Below are positions 50,160 through 63,600 of a stretch of 64,000 nucleotides of DNA, piece after piece. Position 1 is the first letter of the stretch, and the number at the start of each line of letters is the position of its first letter. This DNA comes from Apostichopus japonicus (Eukaryota; Echinodermata; Holothuroidea; Aspidochirotida; Stichopodidae). The notes beneath the pieces are model-generated. The model was not told the origin of the DNA. It did not search any database and saw only the letters and a list, made by a program, of their open reading frames with translations. The DNA lies in the NCBI RefSeq assembly GCF_037975245.1, contig NC_092576.1, positions 28,369,611 to 28,433,610 on the forward strand. The letters are read 5' to 3'. Both the position numbers and the translations under genes were made by a program.

Positions 50160-53070
50160 TCTATCCTTGGGCACAGTCCATCACCCAATTGTCAATGATA
50201 CCTTTTTAGATTGGTCAAGCAATTTGCGCAATTCTCCAGGCAAGATCACGGAGCCTGCAACCATTCAGCCTTGAACACACCGAATGCCCTACTTCGGCAG
50301 AATGACGTCCCTGTACAAATATCGCATTCAAGGCCCATATCCCGCAAGGAACTGTGAACGAGGGCTGGCCGTGACAGGTTAACAGGGGGCAACTCATTAA
50401 GAGCGAAGTAAATGACACGCACCACCCTGCTTGGTACTATGCGGTTCTCTGTTGCTAAACAGCGCCGGGACCCATCGACGCACTTGCAACCCGCCCCCAA
50501 AACGTTCCAAATATGAACAGGGCAACCCTGGGCCAGTTACCGCTACAAACTATTGCTTAAATAACACAAAGCTCACTTTACTTCCCACATGAACCACCCT
50601 AACTCCCTCCCTCTTTCTTCAGTTTTTGGTACATTACCGCCCTTTTGACAAGCTCTGTACCACCTAACCAAATGAATGAAAATATCGCTCTCTCCCACCG
50701 CACCAGTACGCGACGCGGAATTGGGTACACCGCGCCCGGGTACTACACGATGGGCGAAACAAAAAGATTAATAACGGTGTCTTTCCCCAAGATCGAAAGC
50801 CAGCAGGTGCCAAAGGTTTTGATCCTGCTCTCAAATACCCCAGCCTTCTCGTTGCAGGTGACATCACAATGTGTATCCGTAGCCGAACCATATACCATTA
50901 ATTTTGATATTCTGATCCTACCAAGACGCACCGAATGGTAAGTCTTTGTATCTTCAGCTACCAAGGCGAAAGCCCTTTGTTTTGTTCGGATTCAACTTTG
51001 CCCGGTAGCTCTCTGAAAGTTAGATAAATTCTGCGAGAGGGCACGAAAGGAGCCCAGACTCGAAACAACACACGTGACGTCATCTGCATTTGAACGCATT
51101 TCACTTTGGCATTCCTTAGCACAACGAATGGAACAAGTCTTTAGTCCCTTTCCAAGCACCGGAAGAGGACTCTCTTAACAAAACACAAAGTAATGGAGAC
51201 AGAGGGCACCCCTGATGCACCTCTATCTACATTAAAACGCTATGAACAAATTCCATTTATGATCACAGAACTGAAACTTTCCTGATAAGAAACACATATC
51301 CATTTACAAAAATATGGGTGCAAGTGAAACGTCTCCAATACATTCATTAAAAAACCGCGTTCCACCATGTTAAAGTCCTTCTGCCGGTCAAGAGAGACCA
51401 ATGAAGATGACAGATCACGGTCAATAACAAAGTCGGTCTATAGCGCTTCAAACACAAGTTCTACTGGATGCAATGACCCTTCACTGCACAAGTCTGGAGA
51501 TGACCCACAAGATGCGGCATAGCCAGTGCAAGGCAGTTGCACAAAGCCTTAGCCAGCAAACATTTAACAAGGTAATCGAACGCTCGTTATGATGATCCAA
51601 GGGGTCCTCAGACTTGGGAAGCAAAGTAATTATGCCAAACGTTGACTTTGGTTTGACAGTCCGTTCAGGAAGGCGTCTTTGACTACGGCTCTGATGTCAG
51701 GTCCTATTATTGCCCAAAAGGTTCGGTAGAACTCCCTCGGAAGCCCTTCCGAACCCAGGGACTTGCTATTCTTTATCTTTGAAAGCGCCTTCCAAAGCTC
51801 AACAGTGGTTATTCCGCCCCCTAACATATCATTGACCTCATGGGGAATAGTTTGTGAGATTCCCCTCAATATATCGGCCTGTTCCGACCATTCGACATTG
51901 CCACGCATAAACAAATTCGAATAATAATCTTTATACACGACAATGCCGTGAGGGTCACTGACCACGGTCCTATCAGTAGTGCGCACAGATGGGACGCATC
52001 TGTCACCCGCCGTTGAGCTAACAAACTGGTAAAACCTCAGTTAAGGGCGCTCCTTAGCTTTCAATACCTAGACACAGCCCTGACGCACCGTGGTAATTTT
52101 CATCGTGATAAGTCTGCAAAGCGATGACAGCCAAAGAGTCGTCAAACTTCACCTCCGCGCACAGCTTTGATAATTCTTCTCTCCGCCACCGTGCGCGGGT
52201 CACACAATATTTAACCGCGTAGCGTTTAATGTGGAAGTTGACACCATCCCAACATTAGGATGTAGAGGCAAAGGCCGGCTTGAAAGTTTGCTATCCATTG
52301 TACCTGGTTTCGAAACCTTGGCGGAACTTTTCCTCGCCTAGTATCTGACATTTAAGTTTCCATAGGCCCCGCCCGATCGGGAAAATGGAAGTCAAATCAA
52401 ACCGTGCTACCACAGTGTCATGGTCAGCGAGCGGACAGCTCAGTGTCACGCAACTCGAACATGTAAGACTAACGGGCGCATATGCTCGATTTATTTTCGA
52501 CACATCTTCCCCATTTGGCCTCACCCATGTTATACCCCGTACTACACGGGTGCATATGCCTCAAGACATCAGCTAAAAGGTGTGTGGAAGTGAATCTGTC
52601 CAGTTATGTGATCCCAGCGTCGGGACTAGCAGACACAGAAGCCCCGGATTCTGCCAAGAACTGACTCTGAGACACAGTTTAAGTCTCCGACCATGACACA
52701 TGGTGCACTACCAGGAATGAAGGAAAGCAGCGTGTCAAAAAAGTCTCGTCTATGAGAAGACCGATTGGGAGCATACACAGTACAAAGGGAGATATTACCC
52801 TGTGGATACTTGTAAAGAATGCAAAACAATCGGCCCTCGTGATCCGTCTCCACCCTAGTGCCACAACCCGCCTGACGAGGTGACAGAAGGATGATAGTGC
52901 CACAGGATGAAGCAATCGAAGCATGCAGCTCACCACCCCACTCATAAGCCCATAGAGGGACATCTTCCAAAATGTGTGTTTCTTGCAGGCAAACGCAGTC
53001 GACCTCCATTGACTTGAAATCACACTTTCTGCATTCTCACTCCATAAGGTGGATCTGTTATCCTGCATTA
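50160..53070 (-). mobile_element. LINE-A copy 2, decayed
   Basis: Fullest LINE-A copy in the window, read right to left. At 53009-52626 is an APE endonuclease fragment with the L-Q-E-T-H catalytic glutamate motif, V-Y-A-P-N and G-D-L-N-C. At 52524-52291 is the domain end with G-R-G-L-W-K-L. At 51986-51630 is the linker with L-P-R-E-F-Y. At about 51600-51100 are RT motifs, and at 50964-50640 the thumb region. A 3' part homologous to 23871-24300 runs to 50165; the final tail is missing. Frames are broken in several places. Confidence 0.85.
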
Positions 53071-53599
53071 TTACTTTGCAACATTACTTTACACAGACTA
53101 ATATGGAAGTATTAAACTAAATTAGGGGCGTGGCTTTTTCTCAGCATTTCCAGAGACAGCGATGACACCATATAAGTGGAGCGCAAAAATAAAACAAGCA
53201 AGAGAAGAGTCTGCCATGAGCCTTTCAGATCCCGGAAATGTAATTTTCCAGAAATTTCAAGTTGCATAAAACACTCCACTTTGTTCCAGTCATTAGAGGC
53301 GAAAAACAAAATCAAAGTTGATTCTTAAGTCAGGAGTATAGTACTTTCCACTCTGGTAGCCATTATATGTTTCTGTGTGAAAATAACACCTACTCTTTCA
53401 AAAAAACGAAATTCCAATTTAAAGTCAATTTAAAATATAACATGAATGTATGAAGACTTACAAATGATCAGCCTTTTGCCGTACAACAAACAGCGCCCCC
53501 ACATTTTTCAAGGCTTCACTGTTTAAACACACGGCGAAACACTGCGTCAGCATTTTCCCAGGTCAATTTAATTACATAAATATATATATATATATATAT
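53071..53599. other. Spacer between LINE-A and LINE-B, copy 2
   Basis: Matches 5761-6269 and ends in a slightly longer (TA)n run. No gene. Confidence 0.5.
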
Positions 53600-56095
53600 T
53601 ATGGGGAAGTTCAACAATTCTCTTCTCACTGGCTCCGATGATATCAATTTAATTACCAAGGATATTTTAGATCTCGCTGACAATTTTAAAGACAAAGACC
53701 CTCCTTTTTCGTCTGGACTTTATTTACTATTCTTGTCGCAAAACCACCATTGTGTAGATAGATAGATAGATGATTTATTCAGCCACATGCATAAAAATAC
53801 AATGGAAATTGTTCAAACACAAGAGCTCTAAAACAGACATGAAATTGAAAACGCATAACGATGAAACACATATAAAAAGTGATATTGCATGAGTAATAAA
53901 TACCGGTAAAAACAAGGCTAAAGAAAGTACAGTAAAAACAAGGCAAAAGAAAGGAGGCATATGTAGAAGCAGTTGTTAAAGAAAATTTCCTGCTTTGAAC
54001 AAGCCCATTGGGCCTCCAACTCCTCTGATAATTTCATTAAACATTCTTTGGCCAGGAATAAACTACACATTTATGATTATAAACTTAGGGGTATTATCAT
54101 TGGATCTAGACTAGAGCTATGTGGGTGGAGAAGGGGGAAAGAATACCGAGTACTGTTTTCATCTTCAAAAGCGTATTAAATCCTTTAATGTAATTTATAA
54201 GCTGAAAACTTATGATTGTTCTTTCATCTTTCATGGTCCAGACATTCTCTCCAATTTGCGTCCGTATTATGAATCCCTGTAGTATAGTGAAATGTGTAAC
54301 CCATCTCTGCTCCTTGACAATCTGCCTAATGTCAATGTTCTGTCGAATGAAAGTGCTGCCAGTAGTGATGGTAAATTAAGTTCTGGCGAGTGTTACTCAG
54401 CCTTAAATTCACTTAGTAAAGGTAAGAGCCCGGCAGCAATGGTTTATCAGTAGACTTTTACATACAAAACAAAAATGGTCAATCATAGCTGATATTGTAA
54501 CCAATGCCTTGAACTTTGCGTATGATACCTTATTTCTTTCTGAAGCTCGCAGTGTTATTATTAAAAATAGGTTTATTGGAGAGAACATCCGTTGTATGTG
54601 AGATTTAGATTAACGTCACTGCTTTTTGTGTGTATTATTATTATTATTAGATTTTGAAAAGGTCTTTTACCGTCTTGAATGGAACTTTATTTTTGATTGC
54701 GTATATTTTTAATTTTTAACAACAATTTCAATAGATAGATTCGAACGTTTTATTCTAACTCTCCAGCCTGTGTTATTAATCATGGCTTTTCTTCTCCATC
54801 CTTCAAACTTTCTAGGGGAGTTTGTGAAGGCTGCCATCTTACTCCATATATTTTATCATTTGTGTAGAGGCACTTGCTATCTCGTATATTACGGTATATT
54901 ATAGGTATTTCTATTCTAGGACTAAGTGTAGACTAATTCAATATGGTAATGACACCTGCATTTTATTATTATAGTACTTACAACAGCCTTCAGGCCACAG
55001 TTGATATTCTGAAAAGTTTGTAGCTTTCTTGTGGTTTGAGAGTAAATTATGACCAGTCTAATATTTTCCCGTTAGGTCCCCTTTCTTCTAGGAAACACAG
55101 TGTTTTTCTTTTTGTTGACATTTAATCCTGTCACGGTCTTGAGCACCACATTTGATAACTGTCGTGATCTCTTTTTTGCCTTAATTATCCTCCAAAGTTA
55201 TCCCGTTTAAAATAAATGTTTAAACCTATGGTCCGCTCGTGGTCTAAACCCTGTAGGCAAAATTAAAATCTCCAAATCAGTTTGTCGTCTCGTTCCAAAT
55301 CCTTACTGTTCACCCGCTCCCTTTATCAAAGGGTTAGAGAACTTATTCTTTCTGTTCCTTTGGGGTGGTTAACTCGATCAAATTCAGCGTAGTACGCTCA
55401 TTGCCCCTACGAGTTTGGGTGACCCAAGGGGCCATCCATATTCATTCTTTTATCCGTAGCTTGAAATGTGTGTGGGTAAGACCGTATATCGAACAGGTAC
55501 ATGCAGATTGGAAACGTTTTTCGTTACCTTAAATTTAACAAATATGGCAAGAATCTTCTTTTTAAATGTCAGTATTCTTGTGATGATATTCTTATTCCTA
55601 ATTCATTTATTAATGATATCTACTCTGCTTGGGCTTATAATAATTTTAGACCTGTATAAAATAATCCACATTCCGAAATTATTAGGAATAACTCCAGTAT
55701 AAAGGAAAATAGTCAGACAGTGTGTTACAGCTTTATGTATCACAAGGGTGTTATAACCATCAATGATCTGTTAGATGACGACTAGATACCTTTAAACTTT
55801 GTAAACTTTAAACGTATTCATTCTATAGAAGTTTTCCCTTTCACCTTTTTAATGGCCTTATTTCTTCTATCCCCGGGCACTGGAATAATAACAGGACCCC
55901 CACTGTTTCCCATGTTTTGCATACCAACCCTTTTGACAAGATTTAACTTAATTTCTTCCTCTACTTGTTTGAATGAATGTACCGGTGATTTTGATTTAAG
56001 TGATGAAAAGTGGCGAAATATTCGTCTCATTCCTTTTCTCTCCTTAAAAATATACTTAAATATTTATATATTTATATGTTTCGCATACCATCCGT
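53600..56095 (+). mobile_element. LINE-B copy 2, decayed, 3' end deleted
   Basis: Counterpart of 6270-9060 with the same nested minus-strand retroposon fragment at about 53755-53970. Motifs are the same but the polymerase box is further damaged (Y-G-N-D-T near 54953). The zf-RVT-like 3' segment of copy 1 is missing, and the sequence runs into an AT tract at 56105. Confidence 0.8.
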
Positions 56096-56104
56096 TTTGA
56101 CAAG

Positions 56105-56135
56105 ATAGATATATATATATATATATATATATATG
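56105..56135. repeat. (AT)n microsatellite
   Basis: AT dinucleotides followed by GTAGGTATAAATTT and the unit-typical TTTTTGTAAATTATCC. Confidence 0.9.
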
Positions 56136-57604
56136 TAGGTATAAATTTATTTTTTGTAAATTATCCGTAAGGATTCCAACTAATATACTCTTCATAAGTA
56201 GGTTTTTTTTTCTGATCAGTAACCATCCCAGAAAGTCGAATCGAATTAATCATTGTTGAATATCGCTTGTATATCATCTTAACAATTTCATCGTTTCAAT
56301 GATTTGGTTTGTCATCATCATGCAGGCGAATTTAAGTGTAAATCTGATCCAATAACAGTGAACAGCTGTATTTATAAAGCAAGTTTTCCGAAACTTTTCT
56401 CGGCTACTCAGCTTGCAGTCGGACGCAAAATCCAAGTCGGTCGCCGAATCGATCGACATTTCTCTTGACAAATGGTAAATGTACAACTCAATGGTCAATA
56501 TCATGAAACAAATTTAGAGTATTATAAACTAATTTGTGTTCCACCGATGATGCGTTGGATATATTAGGGCAAGATAGCGGGGGGGGGGGGAGGTGATGGG
56601 GTGAGCTTTTTTCTTTGCCCCTCATACAACCATACTAATCCTTACCACTTGCCTCTCTTCTTACTTTGGTAATTCTGGTGCAGCTACTGATAAGAAAACA
56701 CTCTAAAAGAAGACACTGTATCATCCTTGATTGATTATGCTTTACTTCTACTGTAATAGTGAAAAAGGGGTGAACAAAAAGAAGAAAACTGTTAGCAAAC
56801 TGCTTGTTTAATGCCAAAAAATACCTTTGTAGGTAAATATGAACATTTAGGAGACTTGACGTTTCATGCTACCAGGATATTCTTTAGAGGCCAAATGAAG
56901 CGAAGATAAACTTACAAAACATTCCAATACAAAGATGACTCGACTTGTTCAACTTAACGATCTGTTCATGTGTGTCTCTTAATGTGTCCTTAGTTTGTTT
57001 CAGTTCATAATTTCTAGCAATGTCCGCGACACAAAACAGACAGTTATGAAATTAGAAAAATGGCTGAAAGGTTTGACACTCTTGAACGTTATGGCCAAAC
57101 TTTTACCATAACTACACTAAAGAATTTGCTTATATCTTCTAACATCTCATCCCATAGCTTGTACATGAATTAGTCTGAGGAAATGTGTGGTGTATGCATT
57201 GGTTTGTGACAGGTTCATTTTCAATCGGTGACAGTATCAAGTGATGCAACATTCGAATTTTTACAGAAATAACATGACTTGAAATTATTACAATAACAGA
57301 TCAATTTAGAAGTTTGCCGTTGAAATAGCCGTGATTTCTGTACTGACCTAAACGTTAATCACTCGTTACTATAATTCGTGCAATCGACTACCGTTATCAT
57401 GCATAGTACTACTAACGCATCGGTATGCCACTGGTTGTGCATGTGATATGACTTAACGTCATAAACTAAACGTAAAGTACCATTTAAGGAAAAATGTTGA
57501 ACATTAACAAGATTAACAAGCAAATTTAAGCTACCCAATTTAAAGCTTAACTACAATTTCTAATTGCTACTTTGGGAGCTGCCCTATAGTATCCGCATCA
57601 TGAC
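56136..57604. other. 3' flank of TIMP-like gene 4
   Basis: Aligns with 10090-11446 and 24895-26384; poly-G at about 56580-56591. No gene. Confidence 0.55.
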
Positions 57605-57610
57605 TTTAAT
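57605..57610 (-). terminator. ATTAAA overlapping the gene 4 stop codon
   Basis: Variant hexamer over the stop codon, same position as in the other complete genes. Confidence 0.35.
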
Positions 57611-60600
57611 ACTGTCCCAAGCACCTCCTGTAGTCTTCTCCTCCGAGCCAGGCGCAAAACCCTTTCCTTGTCTTACCGCATCTTGCAAAATCAATTTCAC
57701 AATTCCCACCATCGCCGTAGAAGCCGAAATTGTAGCTGGCCGATCCAAATGTACATATTCCTTCAGTTGAATCACAATAGTCCCATTGCCCGCATATCTG
57801 ATTTGAAGAGAAAATCAGTAACTGTGATGTACGTGTGATTTTATTTCATTACTGCCTGAATAAAACATTATCGTCACACTGTTAACAGACCAGACACATT
57901 GCAACAGAAACCCCCAAAATCGATTTGTTATGCGGCTGAGACATATGTTACTCTGACGTACTGGTGATTTCATTCCATGATTGCCCGTATATAATGTTGA
58001 CGTCGCACTGTTTACCTCGTTCATTGTAAATTTTAGCCGAGTCCTGATTTGTAACACTTTTCGGTATTTAATAATCCACATCGTCGATGTAATCCTACGG
58101 CAAGGCCTCATACTTTGATAACAAACTTACGGAACATTCCCTGCAGTTCCTCCTATACTGACGTTTCAGCCCAAAAAACTGTCGCATGGTGATCCAAACA
58201 AGATCCCTGTAAGATCCGCATGGTTCGAGAGTCAATTCGCCATTAACTACATTGCCTATGGAGATGAGCCACAAAAATGGAAATTAGATATTAGAGCACA
58301 TCTGACGTACGTACTTGTTATTATAGGTCAACATTTTCTTATCATGAACTTATAATGTTTACAATCAAGGAAGTGCGCAGAGAAAAACGCTCAGAAAGAG
58401 GAGCCACACCTGGCATTTTAAGAACCGTTTAAATGTTAAAAGAATCAATGTAAAGTTAATTAACCGTCTAACGCTTATAGTTGGACTATTTTGTAAGTAG
58501 AGAATAAAGGAGCGGTGATATAAAAGGACCCTCAAAATTAGTATCCAAATTCAGCCACACCCAACAATTGTTGGATTTGGGTGAAATTTCTTTTCAACAT
58601 TTGGCACCTCTACATGTCCGACACTATGACACTATCAGGATTTCCCTAAATCATTTGGAGGACGGGCTTTCCCTGCTTCCTGTTGGGGATTTCTTTTGAA
58701 AGTATTTTTTGGTCAGTAAATCTGGAAAGAATCTTAAATGTTTATTTCATTTTTCGATTCCTGTCATCCTGTTTTGAACAAGGCGCAACCCCCTCTTTTG
58801 GTCGTAGAAAAAGATTAAGATGTTAAGTTATACATAACTGGGTTCCCTCCTTTTGAAATATTTGGAAAATGGAGACCGCTTCGATGTACAATGGTGCTAT
58901 ATTTTCAATTGTTGAAACCATTTATGAAGATATTTCGGTTGTTATTGTTGCACCGCATAAACATGTAATACATTCTTATACTGGACATAATGATTTTAAG
59001 TATTAATGTGTCAGCCAAAAATTGGTAAATTTGACCAACATCGGTGACAGTTTGTTCTAAATTACATAATGTATACTCATGCGATAATGAACTATTTCCG
59101 ATTATGTTCACTGATTGTTATTGGCTGGGATTACAAACCCCCTCTTACCACCTCTCCGAGCTACATCATGTGTTGGCGTCTGCTAGCAATTATTAAGCAC
59201 ATAAAGACAAATATTTGTACTGTTATTGTTCTTTGCAGAATACATCTCCGACCTATAGCGGTGTCCAGGGGAATCCCACCTTCCCATGAGTTGGAACGTG
59301 TCCAGATCTGCTTGTTGTCTCGTAGCGAGTTCAAAGCAGAAAACAACATCCCAGAGAGGATTTGAATTTCAATGGATTGTATATAAAAGCCCCTGTAGGT
59401 TCCTGTCACTGATATTTCGTTCCGTTTACCTTACGGTCTACCACCAGGTAACGAATGACAGGTCAATCACGTAAATCTCAAAAGTAAATTTGATGGCACG
59501 AAACATGTGATATCACAGTTTTTGCACACTCATATACCAAATGAGTGCGATATTTATTACACTATTAGGGTCACTACCTGGTGAATACTATTGAGTTTGT
59601 TTTGTATCACGTGCAAGTATGTACGGTCCCTGTTTAAATTTACAATAATATTAAATCTAATAACAATTATTGCTACTACGCATAAAGTCAAACATGAGGA
59701 CGAACGGAACCGTGTTTTTCACTCTTACCCATTATAACATAACTCTGATTGATATAAAGATCGACGGTGCAAGCAACCCTTGCTTCATGAGTGACTATGA
59801 TCTCGACCGTCTTTCCCTTGTGAGTCAAATAGTTTCTTTTATATCTCTTCTCAATATCCACGGTGTAGACAATCTTCTTCGTTGCGTCAAAACCGACAGC
59901 TAATTGTAAAAGAAACCAAAAAGAAAAGAAAATAATATACAGTGACATCAATCTGACCTACCTTGCCATGTTTAGGCAAATACAGGTCAATTCTTGCAAT
60001 GGTTAAAGGAAGTTAAAGGGGCAATTGGTTGGGGATCGAGGTGGTGGACGTATCGCAAGATTGAACAGTGGCATAGATGAGTTTTGTGCAATTCTTCTCA
60101 TTTTCAATACCGCTGGTTTGATTTCTTTCTTCTTCTTTTTGTTATAAACAACCACTCACAGCCGATGTACTTATAACATTAGTCTCGTCATCCTTGCTGA
60201 TCATTTTAATCCCCAATCTTTTCATTATCAATTCAGGAGATAAGTAAACTTAGAGAAATCGGTCTTTGATATTATTGAGATCAAATTTATTTAAGCACTT
60301 TTGACTATTAAGTGACCAACTATCACAATTGAGTGACCGAGAATTTTAAAGTTAAGCAAGATGATACTGTGCGCATATTTTTAAAGGAGAATCTTTAAGT
60401 TGACTCAATCTTTACTTTTTTCTGGCGTATTAAAAATCAATGCATATGCAAGCTTTGTATCACCAAACCCTCTTTACTATTGTGGTGAACGGTTTAATAT
60501 TAAGTTTTTAGGTTAACGCTTGGTAAGTTGTAGCATTATTACTCCAAGCCTAAACTATTAATCTGTTAATTTTAGTACACTGTTCACGTTTAATACACTC

Positions 60601-63600
60601 TGAAAAGGAGTCATTATGATTTTGCTATTATTATTAATCTCGCAAAAGCGCTCAATCGTATTTGAGAAACCATGTACGATCGAGACCGTTCAAGCCCTTG
60701 CAGAAATAAAACTATAACACTTTATGCAAGTAAATAATCATGTAAAGTATTGTCGCTGAATACTGAGAGTATTTGAATGGTTTCAATTATAACAATGATG
60801 ATACGAGAATCAAATTCGTTATCATTTTCAAACGAAGGCTTTCTCTATAACTGGCCAAACTTACATTTAGCGGAACAGACGAGTCTGGCTGTGAATCAAA
60901 CACTGAAAGAATGCATTGACCTCTTGGGAACCTCGTGCTAACTAAATATGATATCTCATCGTTAACATCATCTCTGACGTTTTTTTTTTACCTTCAAATT
61001 AACCGATCAGTATACGAACATTTATCATCAGAAATGTGTCAACCGCGAATTGCATTCCTTTGTGACGACTTGCTAACATTTCTGTAAAACCTTGACGTTT
61101 GTAGGCGTGTTTCTGTTACATACTTATTTGTTAGATAGATCAAATATTAACGATGATCGCAAGATTTCATCAAGACTTTAGACATGTCATGAGTATTTCA
61201 GCATATCTCAACTCTACCCAGAACGTCTTTGATACTCACAAAATGGAAAATAGTCACCAATGGGTGATGGTCGGTAACTGTGGCTTTCCTTAAAAAGGGA
61301 TTCTCCATCGGAGGGTATGATAGTTACATCTTTTGCTGTCACTTGGCCTTGTATGGCTGTGAAAATAAGTATTATATCATCTATCGACTGAAATTATACA
61401 AACGGAAAAATTACATGCCCAACGATTCCATGCCCATCGAATCTTTAATTATAGGTAGCAGTTGATATTTATCTTCTTCGCTAAGGCCCTTTTTTTATAT
61501 CAAGAAATGTCCGAAAATGAGAAATGCTTGACAAATAGTAATCTTAGATAACTTTAGAGACATTCGGATATTGGATAACAGTTGGACATGTTTGGTTCGA
61601 CCTTTCAACATGCTGCTTGCGTTGTTGACTTGTGTAGTAACATTTATTTTGTGAGTTTCCGTAGTGTTGTATGTTACGTAGTATTTGGTGTAACTTTGTT
61701 TGGCCATACTTCAAATTGTTCAGATTCAGCTGCTTATTTATTGGTCGACGTTTGAACGAAGTCATTGCGTGATTGGCTTGTTGAACTTTCGTGATTTTGT
61801 GTTACGTTATAGTCCTCTTCAGTGTCCATTTGGTATATAATTATATATACATACTCGGCGCACACGAATAAAATGGACTTCTGGCGTTGGTTGCGTCTAC
61901 TAGTATATTTTACATGCCAGATATTTAGCCATCTGAAATTACTTGTATCTTGTGAAATGGTTAGAAAGTAATGCTGTTTGTAATAGGGACCAGCTGAAGT
62001 GTTTTTTATTTCATTTTCTTGACGTTAAAGGGCTAAAGGAGGTACGTTATTGCCTATACATTAAATGCTTTCTTTGTGTGTCTTTGCTGGTTGACGTTTG
62101 TGCAAAAGTGAAATTTGTCTAGCTTTATATGTCCCCAAAACAAACTATAAAATGATACATTTTTGTTTAATGTACTGTAAGTGTTCTATTTTTGTATTTC
62201 GATAGTTTTACGGAGCAATGGAGTCTGTGCGTCTGCGAATCAAATAATTGCGGTGACTCCGATTTCTGTATACTCGTCCTTATTTTCGTTATCCCACGAC
62301 GGTTACAGCTTGTATTTAAGCACCATCAGAAACGTTTCCACAGAAACGTTCTTGCACTAACGTTGTAGCAGGTTCACTTTGCAAAATTTGAGATCCCATG
62401 CAAAAATATATCAACAAGAGGATGATACCGTGAAGTTTCCTTTTACATATAGTTAACACACACTCGGTCTTTTGTATTTATCTATGAAGGTTTATATTAA
62501 AGTTAATTACAAACTAAGTGTTACAGGTATAGAAAATCTCCATGAAACTCGCATTCACAAAATATAGTCTACGTCACACATCCCTTTTCAGTTTATTCTT
62601 GTAAGGTGGTTCTAGTATAGTGAATTCATAGGTGAATAGTTGAAGTCAACACTTGTTAATGCCGCAAGTGACTCTAGTCTACTCAAGTTAATATGACCAA
62701 AATATGACTAACTGAATGCTTGCGATAGTTCATTAGTTCAATGCATAAAAATATGAAAACCATTTCTTTGATTCTGTAAGGTAAAATCTCTAAGAAATAC
62801 TGTACAGTATATACTCATTTTGAGCACACCAACTAGTTTTTAAATTATGCTGTTTTTCAAATTATGAGCATCAAACTTTATAGACATTCAGATGCATGAT
62901 TTTTTTTAATATTTTATTGATACACCTCTTTAAAAGAAGACATCAATATCTTAAAGCAGCTTTTTTATATTGTTGGCAATTTTACAAGTATTACTTAAGA
63001 TAACACTGCGATTGATCACTAAGTAAATGACCTCGAATTTTCCACCAAATGAAGATTCATAGGATAGTAATTATAGGACTTGTATTCAACTATTATCATT
63101 AAACCGTCCAGAAAGCTTTCATAGTATAAATGCAAACCCATTTAAAAACTAAATGGGGAAACTCAAAGTTTTTATCGTAAGTTTGCTTCACATTTTCTTA
63201 AATGAGAAGTAGCTATTACGTTGATGACGTATACTTTTATAAGAGTTTACAATAAAATGGAATGTTTTAAGAACTCACAACATGAACGGTTAGTTTAGCT
63301 ATTTATTTAAGCTACTTTTTCTCTCAATTACTTCAGACGGTCAATCAACGAATTTCAGATTTTCAAACCTGTGATACAGGCACAATGCATCTAGCAAAAA
63401 GCACAACACATATCACCAAAGAAATATAATTAGAATGTCTGTAAAATGTAGTATGGAGGATAAATTGATTTATATAATATATTACTCACCATAATCAGAT
63501 GTACAGTATTCCTTTTGAGGATGCACATCTGCACATATGCAGCACTGTATGTTACGAATGCTGGACATTAGAAGTACAACACTCAGTACGCGGGAGAACC

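Larger units (their letters stand above)
45296..56080. repeat. Segmental duplication, copy 2 (partner 1-9035)
   Basis: Matches copy 1 in order and orientation from intron 1 of the TIMP-like gene through LINE-B. It keeps about 2 kb (48500-50560) lost from copy 1 and lacks the extra LINE-B segment found there at 7671-7945. Confidence 0.85.
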
